Source: Burkholderiaceae bacterium
GTDB lineage: Bacteria; Pseudomonadota; Gammaproteobacteria; Burkholderiales; Burkholderiaceae
Assembly (NCBI GenBank): GCA_017998575.1
Contig: JAGOCV010000200.1
Coordinates: 1-7,310, forward strand
Direction: 5' to 3'
Length of the DNA stretch: 7,310 nucleotides
Positions 1-5,591 of the stretch are shown one piece after another. Position 1 is the stretch's first letter. The number at the start of each line of letters is the position of its first letter. The translations under genes and the position numbers were made by a program. The notes below the pieces were generated by a model. That model did no database searches and was not told the DNA's origin. It saw only the letters and a list, made by a program, of their open reading frames with translations.

Positions 1-226
1 CGGCGATGCGGTGCAGGATGCCGGCGCGCTCGTGGTGCTTGAGCTTCGCCCACGCGGGCTGGCGGCGCGCGCGCTCGGCCGCCTGCACGGCCTCATCGAC
101 GTCGGCCGCCGTGGCGGCGTTCAGGCGTGCCACGGTGCTGCCGTCGTGCGGATATTCGGTCGTGTACTCGGGGCCCGAGGCATCGCGCCACTGGCCGGCG
201 ATGAGGCTCTGCAGGTGTTCGGTCAT
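1..226 (-). CDS. Aldehyde dehydrogenase family protein (N-terminal part, runs off the left edge)
   Basis: Only the first 75 codons are present; the rest lies beyond position 1. The translation starts MTEHLQSLIAGQWRDASG and continues with EYPHDGSTVARLNAATAADV, then a stretch rich in Ala and Arg (VDEAVQAAERARRQPAWAKL) ending near RAGILHRIA. This matches the usual N-terminus of NAD(P)-dependent aldehyde dehydrogenases: 'I(A/N)GxW', a 'P.dG..va' segment, 'A...DVD.AV.AA..A....W', then 'R..iL..iA'. The catalytic Cys and Glu and most of the Rossmann fold are outside the window, so activity and substrate cannot be judged. The family oxidises aldehydes to carboxylic acids. It starts 46 bp after the stop of the iron-containing alcohol dehydrogenase on the same strand, so co-transcription is likely and the pair could run alcohol to aldehyde to acid. 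The ATG at 224-226 has no convincing Shine-Dalgarno sequence. Family call is confident; the substrate is unknown. Confidence 0.85.
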   Translation of the reverse strand, partial: MTEHLQSLIAGQWRDASGPEYTTEYPHDGSTVARLNAATAADVDEAVQAAERARRQPAWAKLKHHERAGILHRIA

Positions 227-272
227 GGAGGGTCTCGATGGAGGGGTTGCAAGGCAGGCAGAGCGCCGTGCG

Positions 273-1421
273 TCAGAACGCCTCGGCGTAGAGGTCGTGC
301 GCGTCGGCTTCCGTCACCAGGCGCGGGTTGTTGTCGAGCAGGCGCTGCACCGTCATGGCGGCGGCGGCCAGCGTGGACAGATCGCCCTCTGCGATGCCGA
401 CGTCGGCCAGCCGCTGTGCCATGGGGGCTGCGGCCAGGTGGCCGGCCATCATGTCGATGAACGCATCTGCCGCACGCAAATCGGGCGTGTCGCGCAGGCC
501 GGGGTCGAGCGCGCGCGCCAGCTCGGCATAGCGCCCGCTCGCCACCGGCCGATTGAATCGCAGCACGGGCAGCATCACCAGCGCATTCGCCAGGCCGTGC
601 GGCACATGGAAGTGGCTGCCCAGCGGATGGGCCAGCGCATGGATGGCGGCCACGGGTGCATTGGCGAACGCCATGCCGGCCAGCAGCGAGCCCAGCAGCA
701 TGGCTTCGCGCGCGTCGAGGTCGTCGCCTTGCGCGACGGCGCGCGGCAGGTTCGCATGCAGCAGTTGCAGCGCCCGCACCGCCAGGGCATCCGACAGCGG
801 ATTCTTGAGATGGCGCGTGGTGTAGGCCTCGATGGCGTGCACCATCGCATCGACACCCGTCATGGCGGTGACGGCCGGCGGCAGGCCGACGGTGAGCGTC
901 GCATCGAGCACGGCCGCATCGGGCAACAGCAGCGGGCTGATGACGCCGCGCTTCTGGTGATCGGGCGTGGACACCACGGCCGTGGGCGTGGCCTCCGACC
1001 CCGTGCCCGCGGTGGTGGGCACCTGCAGCAGCCGCAGGCGCGGGCCGGTGGCGCGGCCGGGGCCGTAGATGGCATCCAGCGGCTGGGGCGTCGCCGCCAG
1101 CAGCGCCACCAGCTTGGCGGTGTCGAGCGAACTGCCACCGCCCAGGCCCACGACGCAGTCGGCACCGTCATCGCGCGCGGCCTGCGCCGCGGCCAGCACC
1201 ACATGCTCGGGCGGATCGGCCTCGACCCGGTCGTACACCGTCACGTGCAGGCCGGCTTCGACAAGCGCGTCGACCGGCGCCTGAACCAGGCCGGCGCGCA
1301 CCAGGCCGGGATCGGTGACGACGAAGGCGCGGCGGCAGCAGGGCAGCAGCGACGCCAGCCGCAGCGCCGCGCCACGCTCGCAGACGATGCGCGGCGTGGT
1401 CTCGAAATGGAAGCGGGTCAT
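273..1421 (-). CDS. Iron-containing alcohol dehydrogenase (group III, FucO-like fold)
   Basis: A 382-residue NAD(P)-dependent oxidoreductase of the iron-containing alcohol dehydrogenase family, which interconverts alcohols and aldehydes or ketones in the cytoplasm. The dinucleotide-binding domain carries GLGGGSSLDTAK (residues 92-103) and VPTTAGTGSEATPTAVVS (134-151). The metal site appears complete: D191 and H195 in GVDAMVHAIEAY, then H261 and H275 in HALAHPLGSHFHVPHGLANA. The spacings of 4 and 14 equal those of the FucO ligands as I recall them. Length is typical for the family. The ATG at 1419-1421 is preferred over an in-frame start 75 bp upstream because AAGGAGAC sits just before it and the family N-terminus (FHFETTPRIVCERGAA) begins there. 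It lies between bug1 and the aldehyde dehydrogenase gene in unit B. Related families include maleylacetate reductase and 4-hydroxybutyrate dehydrogenase; the sequence alone does not pick among substrates, and the length (382 against about 350 for maleylacetate reductases) argues mildly against the former. Confidence 0.92.
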   Translation of the reverse strand: MTRFHFETTPRIVCERGAALRLASLLPCCRRAFVVTDPGLVRAGLVQAPVDALVEAGLHVTVYDRVEADPPEHVVLAAAQAARDDGADCVVGLGGGSSLDTAKLVALLAATPQPLDAIYGPGRATGPRLRLLQVPTTAGTGSEATPTAVVSTPDHQKRGVISPLLLPDAAVLDATLTVGLPPAVTAMTGVDAMVHAIEAYTTRHLKNPLSDALAVRALQLLHANLPRAVAQGDDLDAREAMLLGSLLAGMAFANAPVAAIHALAHPLGSHFHVPHGLANALVMLPVLRFNRPVASGRYAELARALDPGLRDTPDLRAADAFIDMMAGHLAAAPMAQRLADVGIAEGDLSTLAAAAMTVQRLLDNNPRLVTEADAHDLYAEAF

Positions 1422-1423
1422 GT

Positions 1424-1431
1424 GTCTCCTT
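1424..1431 (-). promoter_or_regulatory. Shine-Dalgarno site of the Fe-ADH gene
   Basis: On the minus strand the start codon is preceded by AAGGAGACAC, a near-consensus ribosome binding site with 4 nt between GGAG and the ATG. It fixes the start at 1421 rather than the longer in-frame option at 1496. The same ten bases AAGGAGACAC precede the bug2 start at 4667. Confidence 0.8.
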
Positions 1432-1483
1432 CCCGGCCCGGCGGCACAGCCGGGCTGGCGGGAAATGCAGGGCGCAGCCTGCC

Positions 1484-1509
1484 CCACAGCCCGCACGGGC
1501 GGGCTCTGG
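1484..1509. other. Inverted repeat / hairpin in the bug1 to Fe-ADH gap (proximal to Fe-ADH)
   Basis: AGCCCGC (1488-1494) and GCGGGCT (1499-1505) are perfect inverted copies around a 4-nt loop. After one mismatch the stem extends with CCA (1484-1486) pairing to TGG (1507-1509). It lies in the 150-bp gap between bug1 and the Fe-ADH gene. No T-run follows on either strand, so it is not a standard intrinsic terminator. It may be an mRNA stability or attenuation element in a bug1-adh transcript, or a protein site. Confidence 0.5.
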
Positions 1510-1538
1510 AACGGGATGGCGTGGAGGGAAGACGAGGC

Positions 1539-1559
1539 CGCGGGCGACTCACGCCCGCG
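1539..1559 (-). terminator. Perfect 8-bp GC hairpin just after the bug1 stop
   Basis: CGCGGGCG (1539-1546) and CGCCCGCG (1552-1559) form a perfect 8-bp stem with a 5-nt loop. On the minus strand the stem begins 12 nt after the bug1 stop codon. It is followed by a pyrimidine-rich stretch (GCCTCGTCTTCCC) rather than a run of U. It may be a weak or partial terminator, or a 3'-end protecting hairpin that leaves bug1 mRNA more abundant than the downstream dehydrogenase mRNA, as is common for binding-protein genes. The structure is seen; the role is inferred. Confidence 0.45.
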
Positions 1560-1571
1560 CGCCGTGCGATT

Positions 1572-2528
1572 TCAGTTCGCGGTGATCTTCGTGCGCGCGA
1601 TCAGTTCGCCGAAGTTCCTGTGGTCCCGGCGCAGTGCGTCGCCCAGTTCGGCCGGCGTGGTGGCCACGCTCTCGAAGCCCATGGCCTGGATGCGCTCGAT
1701 CGAGGCCGGCTTCTTCAGGCTCTTGTTGATCTCGGCATTGAGGCGCTGCATCACGTCGGCGGGGGTGCCGGCCGGTGCGAACACGCCGTGCCAGCCGCTC
1801 ACCTTCTCCAGCTCGGGCAGGCCGAGTTCGCGGAAGGTGGGCACGTCAGGCAGCGCGGCCGAGCGCTTGGGGCCGATGACGGCCAGCGCGTTGAGCTTGC
1901 CGGCCTTGACGTGGTGGGCGCTGCCCGAGTCGAAGGTGAACTGCACTTGGCCGGCCAGCAGATCCTGGATGGAGGGCGCCAGGCCCTTGTAGGGCACGTG
2001 CGTGGCCTGCGTGCCGGTGTCCAGGTTGAGCAGCGCGCCGGCCACGTGCGGGAACGAGCCGTTGCCGGTGGAGGAATAGTTGAGCTTGTTCGGCTCGGCC
2101 TTCATCTTGGCCACCAGGCCCTTGAGGTCGGTGACGCCCACCGAGGGGTTGGCCAGCAGGGCCATGTTGAGGCCGGCCGTCATGGCCACGGGCGCGAAAT
2201 CCTTGAGCGGATCGAACGGCACCTTGTCCATCACGTAGGGGCCCAGCGTGAGCGTGCTGGACGCCAGCATCAGCAGCGTGTGGCCGTCGGCCGGCGCGCG
2301 GCGCACGTATTCGGCCGCAATGTTGCCGTTGGCGCCGGCGCGGTTGTCCACCACCACCTGCTGGCCCAGCGCATCGCCCATGTCCTTGGCCACCAGGCGC
2401 GCGATGGCGTCGATGGTGCCACCGGCGGGCACCGACACCACGATGGTGATCGGCTTGGCGGGAAACGATTGGGCCATGGCGGCACCGGCCACGGTCGACA
2501 GGATGAGGGCGGGGATCAGTTTGCGCAT
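1572..2528 (-). CDS. Bug family (TctC-like) periplasmic solute-binding protein, 'Bug1'
   Basis: A 318-residue tripartite tricarboxylate transporter-type substrate-binding protein. Residues 1-19 form a Sec signal peptide (MRK, hydrophobic core, AMA before Q20), so the mature protein acts in the periplasm. Family landmarks: VSVPAGGTIDAIARLVA (31-47) with the pocket aspartate D40, VVVDNRAGANGNIAAEYV (58-75), APADGHTLLML (78-88), FDPLKDFAPVA (105-115), LNYSSTGNGS (149-158), HVPYKGLAPSIQDLLAGQVQ (177-196), LPDVPTFRELG (226-236) and FAPAGTPADVMQRLN (250-264). Length is typical. The ATG at 2526-2528 is chosen because it opens the signal peptide and has AAGG upstream; a longer in-frame start at 2702 would place junk before the signal and overlap the promoter region. 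It leads unit B and diverges from lysR. No TctA/TctB genes are in the window. Bug proteins bind diverse carboxylates, amides and similar small molecules, so the ligand is open. The usual 'VPFPPGG' reads VSVPAGG here. Confidence 0.93.
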   Translation of the reverse strand: MRKLIPALILSTVAGAAMAQSFPAKPITIVVSVPAGGTIDAIARLVAKDMGDALGQQVVVDNRAGANGNIAAEYVRRAPADGHTLLMLASSTLTLGPYVMDKVPFDPLKDFAPVAMTAGLNMALLANPSVGVTDLKGLVAKMKAEPNKLNYSSTGNGSFPHVAGALLNLDTGTQATHVPYKGLAPSIQDLLAGQVQFTFDSGSAHHVKAGKLNALAVIGPKRSAALPDVPTFRELGLPELEKVSGWHGVFAPAGTPADVMQRLNAEINKSLKKPASIERIQAMGFESVATTPAELGDALRRDHRNFGELIARTKITAN

Positions 2529-2574
2529 CGTCGCGTTACCTTGGGTGTGAGAGGACTGCGGGGTGGACTCCGAG

Positions 2575-2596
2575 CCCGCCGGCAGCCACCGGCGGG
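2575..2596. other. Perfect GC hairpin in the bug1 leader
   Basis: CCCGCCGG (2575-2582) and CCGGCGGG (2589-2596) form an 8-bp perfect inverted repeat with a 6-nt loop (cagcca). If bug1 transcription starts just downstream of the -10 candidate at 2614-2619, this stem lies in the 5' leader, 46-68 nt before the start codon. No U-run follows. It could be a leader stability structure or an operator half; it may also be chance in GC-rich DNA. Confidence 0.4.
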
Positions 2597-2633
2597 TCAT
2601 CGGGCTGCAAAAAATTCTAGGCAGGAAGCGGGC

Positions 2634-2664
2634 ACCGCAAGTCGTTTTTTTGTCAACCTGCGGT
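2634..2664. promoter_or_regulatory. Candidate operator dyad ACCGCA-N19-TGCGGT between bug1 and lysR
   Basis: ACCGCA (2634-2639) and TGCGGT (2659-2664) are perfect 6-bp inverted copies around an AT-rich spacer that holds a run of seven T. It sits in the centre of the divergent promoter region, upstream of the bug1 -10 candidate and over the likely lysR promoter, where LysR-type proteins commonly bind. It does not follow the textbook T-N11-A spacing, so assignment to the LysR protein is by position only. Confidence 0.35.
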
Positions 2665-2707
2665 TTATGCTTGGGGCACCCGAGCCCACGCACGAACCGC
2701 AACCTCC

Positions 2708-3718
2708 ATGCCCGATCCCGCCCCCCTCAACGGACGCCACTTCCAGATCTTCACCGCCGTGATGCGCAGCCGCGGGCTGGGCGAGGCGGCGCTGAAGCTG
2801 GGCATTTCGCGCGCCGCCGTCAGCAAGACGCTGGCCCTGCTGCAGCGCGAGACCGGCGTCGATCTGTTCACGCGCGAGGGCAACCGCCTGGAGCCGACGG
2901 CCGCCGCGCGCCGGCTGCTGCCGCGTGCGGAGCAAGCCACCAAGCACCTCGAATGGGCGCTGGAAGAAGCCGCGGTGCTGCGGCAGGGATCGGTGCGCAC
3001 GGTGACCGTGGCCGCGCATGCGCCGCCGCTCATCGCGCTGCTGCCGGCGGCCATCCGCCGCCTGCAGGCCACGCATCCCGACGTGAACGTGCGGTTGACC
3101 GTGGAGGCCCCGCCGGAGGTGCTGCTGCGGGTGGCGCATCACGAGGTGGACCTGGGCGTGACCAACCCGCCCGCGCCCAACACCATCAGCGCGGTGCAGC
3201 TGTGCGAAAGCCGCACCATTTCGCAAGACCTGCTGGTGGTAGCGATGCACCGGCGCCACCCGCTGGCGGCGCGCACGGTGGTGCATCCGGACGACCTGGT
3301 GGGCGTGAACGTCATCGCGCTGCCCGAAGAATCGCCCACCTCGCTGCTGGTGCGCGCCACGCTGCAGGAAGCCGGCGTGACGCTGGCGCGCGGCATCGTG
3401 GCCAGCACGTCGATGGGCGTGTGCTCGCTGGTGCAGCAGGACGTGGGCATCGGCCTCATCAACCCGATGCTGCTGTCCAGCGGCATCTTCCCCGAGATCG
3501 TCACGCGGCCCTTCAGGCCGCGCATCGAACTGCGCACCGAGATCTACCACTCCGCGATCCGCCCGCTGAGCGAAGAAGCGCGCCTGCTCGCGCAGTACAT
3601 CGAGGAAGTGGCAGCCGCGCAGCCCGGCCACATGGGAACGGGCGGCAAGGCGGCCGCCACGAAAAGCCCGGGCCGGCGCGCGCCGCGCACCCGGGCCGGT
3701 AGCCTCACTCGACCTTGA
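2708..3718 (+). CDS. LysR-type transcriptional regulator
   Basis: A 336-residue LysR-family regulator. The N-terminal winged helix-turn-helix spans about residues 8-68: FQIFTAVMRSRGLGEAALKLGISRAAVSKTL with recognition helix about 34-46, then the wing TGVDLFTREGNRLEPTAAARRLL. A linker helix follows (to about 92), then the LysR substrate-binding domain from about 97 (VRTVTVAAHAPPLIALLPAAI) to about 300, including VDLGVTNPP and VQQDVGIGLINP. It is transcribed divergently from bug1, the standard arrangement for a LysR-type activator of the neighbouring operon and its own repressor. The ATG at 2708 gives the normal family N-terminus; the Shine-Dalgarno is weak. The last ~35 residues (after AQYIEEVAAAQ) are a basic Gly/Ala/Arg/Pro tail beyond the usual domain end. 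The gene's final 14 bp overlap the 3' end of convergent bug2. Its inducer is unknown, perhaps the Bug1 ligand or a catabolite. Confidence 0.93.
   Translation: MPDPAPLNGRHFQIFTAVMRSRGLGEAALKLGISRAAVSKTLALLQRETGVDLFTREGNRLEPTAAARRLLPRAEQATKHLEWALEEAAVLRQGSVRTVTVAAHAPPLIALLPAAIRRLQATHPDVNVRLTVEAPPEVLLRVAHHEVDLGVTNPPAPNTISAVQLCESRTISQDLLVVAMHRRHPLAARTVVHPDDLVGVNVIALPEESPTSLLVRATLQEAGVTLARGIVASTSMGVCSLVQQDVGIGLINPMLLSSGIFPEIVTRPFRPRIELRTEIYHSAIRPLSEEARLLAQYIEEVAAAQPGHMGTGGKAAATKSPGRRAPRTRAGSLTRP
3661..3696 (-). terminator. Terminator-like stem and T-run after bug2, inside the lysR 3' end
   Basis: On the minus strand, 8 nt after the bug2 stop codon, GCCCGGG (3696-3690) can pair with CCCGGGC (3672-3666), and TTTTC follows at once (3665-3661). 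This is the form of a Rho-independent terminator, although the loop is long (17 nt) and the T-run short. The two arms are also part of a 10-bp direct repeat (CCCGGGCCGG at 3667-3676 and 3690-3699), so alternative pairings exist. It lies within the basic-tail codons of lysR. It would end unit A before antisense reading through lysR. Confidence 0.5.
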
Positions 3719-4667
3719 TGCCGGCCTTGTCGATCACCGCCTTCCAGCGCTCGCCCTCGCTGTGGATGAAGCGGCCGAACTCCTGCGGCGTGCCCAGTTG
3801 CAGGCGCAGCGCCTGGGTCTGGAACAGCGTGCGCAGCTCGGGCGTCTGCAGCGCGGCGTGCACTTCGGCGTTGAGGCGGCGCACGACGTCGGGCGGGGTC
3901 TGGCCCGGGGCCAGCATGCCGATCCACGACTGGGCCTCGAAGCCCGGATAGGTTTCGGCCACCGTGGGCACGTCCGGCAGTTGCGGGATGCGTTCGCGCG
4001 TGGTCACGGCCAGCGCCTTCATCTTGCCGGCCTTGATGTGCGCCAGCACCGAGGGCGCGCTGACGAACATCACGTCCACGCGGCCGCCCAGCACGTCGGT
4101 GATGGCCGGTGCACCGCCCTTGTAGGGCACATGCATCATGTCGATGCCCGCCGTGGACTTGAACAGCTCGGCCGCCAGCTGGTTGGAGCTGCCCGCGCCG
4201 GTGGAGGCGTAGTTGAGCGCGCCCGGCTTCGACTTGGCCAGCGCCACCAGCTCCCTGATGTTGTTGACGGGCCGGTCGGCCGGCGTGGCGACGATCAGCG
4301 GCGAGGTGCCGATGAGCGCGATGGGCGTCAAGTCCTTGTCGGAATCGAAAGGCAGCTTGTAGAGGAAGGGGTTGACCGCGTGCGTGTCGAACGCCATCAG
4401 CAGCGTGTAGCCGTCGGGCCGCGCCTTGGCCACCTGGGCCGAGCCGATGGAGCCACCCGCCCCCGCCTTGTTCTCGATGATGACGGGCTGGCCCAGCGCG
4501 GCATCCAGGCGCGGCGCCATGGCGCGCGAGACGTTGTCGAGGATGCCGCCGGCCGGGAACGGCACCACCAGCGAGATCGGCTTGTTGGGATAGGCCTGCG
4601 TCTGGGCCTGCGCGTGCAGCGCGGGCATGGCCAGGGCCACGCAGAGGGTGGCGAGCAGTTTTTTCAT
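3705..4667 (-). CDS. Bug family (TctC-like) periplasmic solute-binding protein, 'Bug2'
   Basis: A 320-residue tripartite tricarboxylate transporter-type binding protein. A Sec signal peptide covers about residues 1-21 (MKKLLATLCVALAMPALHA, cleavage after A19 or A21). Family motifs: VVPFPAGGILDNVSRAMAP (34-52) with pocket aspartate D44, VIIENKAGAGGSIGSAQVA (62-80), RPDGYTLLMAFDTHAVNP (83-100), LPFDSDKDLTPI (105-116), LNYASTGAGSSNQLAAELF (151-169), HVPYKGGAPAITDVLGGRVD (179-198), IPQLPDVPTVAETYPGFE (227-244) and LAPGQTPPDVVRRLNAEVH (252-270). Length is normal. The ATG at 4665-4667 has AAGGAG at ideal spacing (6 nt) and opens the signal peptide. It follows the cyclase gene by 78 bp on the same strand and is probably co-transcribed, so its ligand may be the substrate or product of that enzyme. 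Its stop overlaps the end of lysR by 14 bp. It differs widely from Bug1, so the two are old paralogues, not a recent duplication. Confidence 0.94.
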   Translation of the reverse strand: MKKLLATLCVALAMPALHAQAQTQAYPNKPISLVVPFPAGGILDNVSRAMAPRLDAALGQPVIIENKAGAGGSIGSAQVAKARPDGYTLLMAFDTHAVNPFLYKLPFDSDKDLTPIALIGTSPLIVATPADRPVNNIRELVALAKSKPGALNYASTGAGSSNQLAAELFKSTAGIDMMHVPYKGGAPAITDVLGGRVDVMFVSAPSVLAHIKAGKMKALAVTTRERIPQLPDVPTVAETYPGFEAQSWIGMLAPGQTPPDVVRRLNAEVHAALQTPELRTLFQTQALRLQLGTPQEFGRFIHSEGERWKAVIDKAGIKVE

Positions 4668-4673
4668 GGGTGT

Positions 4674-4679
4674 CTCCTT
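4674..4679 (-). promoter_or_regulatory. Shine-Dalgarno site of bug2
   Basis: AAGGAG on the minus strand, 6 nt before the ATG at 4667. It confirms that start and suggests strong translation, as expected for an abundant periplasmic binding protein. Confidence 0.8.
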
Positions 4680-4706
4680 GGGAATGAAAAGCGCGGAATG
4701 CCGGCG

Positions 4707-4734
4707 GGGGGCGGCGCGGCGGCCGGTCGCCCCC
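4707..4734. other. GC hairpin between the cyclase gene and bug2
   Basis: GGGGGCG (4707-4713) and CGCCCCC (4728-4734) form a 7-bp stem with a 14-nt GC-rich loop in the 78-bp gap. There is no T-run, so it is not a clear terminator. It may protect the 5' end of a processed bug2 message or be incidental to the extreme GC content. Confidence 0.3.
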
Positions 4735-4745
4735 GGGGCGTCGGA

Positions 4746-5534
4746 TCAGTCGTTGACGATGGCCACGGTGCGGCACCAGCCGGCCGAGGCGTGCTTGAGC
4801 TTGATGGGAAAGCAGCTCACGGTGAAACCGTGCGCGGGCAACTGCTCCAGGTTGACCAGCTTCTCCATCTGCCAGTAGCCGATGTCGCGGCCGGCCTTGT
4901 GGCCTTCCCAGATGAGCGAGGCATCGCCCGTGGCGCGGAAGCGCTCCAGCACGAACCTGAAGGCCGGATCCCAGCTGTACGAATCGGTGCCCACCACGCG
5001 CACGCCGCGCTCCAGCAGCCACAGCGTGGCGGCGCGGCCGAAGCCGCAGGCGCTCTCCCAGTAGTCCTCTTCATCGTGCTTGCCGGCCGGCACGGTGTTG
5101 GCCAGCACGATGTCCAGCGGCTTGAGCGTGTAGCCGATGCGCGCGAGTTCGGCCTCGATGTCGGCGGGCGTGACCACGTAGCCGGCCTCGAAGTGCCGGA
5201 AGTCGAGCTTCACGCCGTCCTGCAGGCACCAGTCCAGCGGCACTTCGTCGATGCCCGGCGCGGGGCGCTCGCCGCCTTCGAGCGCATGGTCGGTGGTGGG
5301 GTGGTAGTGCCAGGGCGCGTCCATGTGCGTGCCGGCGTGGGTGGACAGCGTCACCTGCTCCACCGCCCAGGCCTTGCCTTCGGGCAGGTGCTCGGGGCCC
5401 ACGCCCGGCAGCAGCTTGCCGAACAGCTCCCACGCGGTGTCGTGGTCGGTGTAGCTGATCTTGGGCCGGTGATGCGGCGGTGACGTGGGCTTGTCCTCGA
5501 GCGTGACGGACAGGTCGATGATCCTGCGGGGCAA
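4746..5534 (-). CDS. Cyclase family protein (KynB/isatin hydrolase-type metal-dependent hydrolase)
   Basis: A 262-residue member of the 'putative cyclase' family, whose characterised members (bacterial kynurenine formamidase, isatin hydrolase) hydrolyse amide or lactam bonds with a divalent metal centre. It opens with RRIIDLSVTLED (3-14), like the family's 'I.DLS..L'. The signature HAGTHMDAPWHYHP (66-79) supplies H66, H70, D72 and H76, and EGHKAGRDIGYWQME supplies H212 and E224. Spacings (4, 2, 4; then 12) match the KynB ligand set H50, H54, D56, H60, H160, E172 as I recall it, so the active site looks intact. VGTDSYSWDP (181-190) is also family-like. No signal peptide; cytoplasmic. The start is TTG (5532-5534) with GGAG 9 nt upstream; the first in-frame Met after it (M71) falls inside the signature, and no ATG lies upstream in reach. 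It is flanked by tetR and bug2. It is not called kynB: no tryptophan-catabolism neighbours are present, and KynB is shorter. Confidence 0.88.
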   Translation of the reverse strand: MPRRIIDLSVTLEDKPTSPPHHRPKISYTDHDTAWELFGKLLPGVGPEHLPEGKAWAVEQVTLSTHAGTHMDAPWHYHPTTDHALEGGERPAPGIDEVPLDWCLQDGVKLDFRHFEAGYVVTPADIEAELARIGYTLKPLDIVLANTVPAGKHDEEDYWESACGFGRAATLWLLERGVRVVGTDSYSWDPAFRFVLERFRATGDASLIWEGHKAGRDIGYWQMEKLVNLEQLPAHGFTVSCFPIKLKHASAGWCRTVAIVND

Positions 5535-5543
5535 GGCGGGGTT

Positions 5544-5547
5544 CTCC
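5544..5547 (-). promoter_or_regulatory. Shine-Dalgarno core supporting the TTG start of the cyclase gene
   Basis: GGAG on the minus strand lies 9 nt before TTG (5534). This supports TTG as the true start, since no ATG or GTG in frame gives the family's N-terminus. Confidence 0.6.
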
Positions 5548-5591
5548 GGTGGGATGTGAAAGAGGCGGATTCGAAGCTGGCCGCGCGGGCT

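Larger units (their letters stand above)
2529..2707. promoter_or_regulatory. Divergent bug1/lysR control region
   Basis: This 179-bp gap between divergent bug1 (minus) and lysR (plus) is where a LysR-type regulator would normally bind to control both. It contains the most AT-rich patch of the locus (about 2608-2670). On the minus strand TAGAAT (2614-2619) is a plausible -10 for bug1, with only a poor -35 at normal spacing. A perfect TTGACA (2651-2656) exists on that strand but lies 31 bp upstream of that -10, too far to pair with it. On the plus strand TATGCT (2666-2671) is a weak -10 candidate for lysR. Two dyads are listed separately. Promoter assignments are tentative. Confidence 0.5.

Noticed and set aside
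273..1421. Naming the Fe-ADH maleylacetate reductase
   Set aside because: No hydroxyquinol or chlorocatechol dioxygenase gene is in the window, and length and motifs fit the broader group III alcohol dehydrogenases at least as well.
6..2762. A 918-codon open frame on the plus strand
   Set aside because: It is antisense to three well-supported genes (ALDH, Fe-ADH, bug1). Its composition (Arg, Gly, His and Gln rich, no domain) is the usual antisense shadow of GC-rich coding DNA.
2597..3631. A 344-codon minus-strand frame opposite lysR
   Set aside because: The plus-strand frame encodes a complete LysR protein with HTH; the minus frame is His/Arg/Gln rich with no domain and would cover the divergent promoter region.
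1572..4667. Bug1 and Bug2 as a recent tandem duplication flanking lysR
   Set aside because: The proteins share only family motifs and differ at most other positions, including signal peptides and pocket-loop residues, so they are old paralogues.
3762..5483. A 573-codon open frame on the plus strand opposite bug2 and the cyclase gene
   Set aside because: Same shadow composition and no recognisable motif, while the minus-strand frames carry full family signatures.
4746..5534. Naming the hydrolase kynB (kynurenine formamidase)
   Set aside because: The metal ligands fit, but the protein is longer than typical KynB and no kynureninase or tryptophan dioxygenase gene is adjacent; isatin hydrolase-like or other substrates are equally possible.
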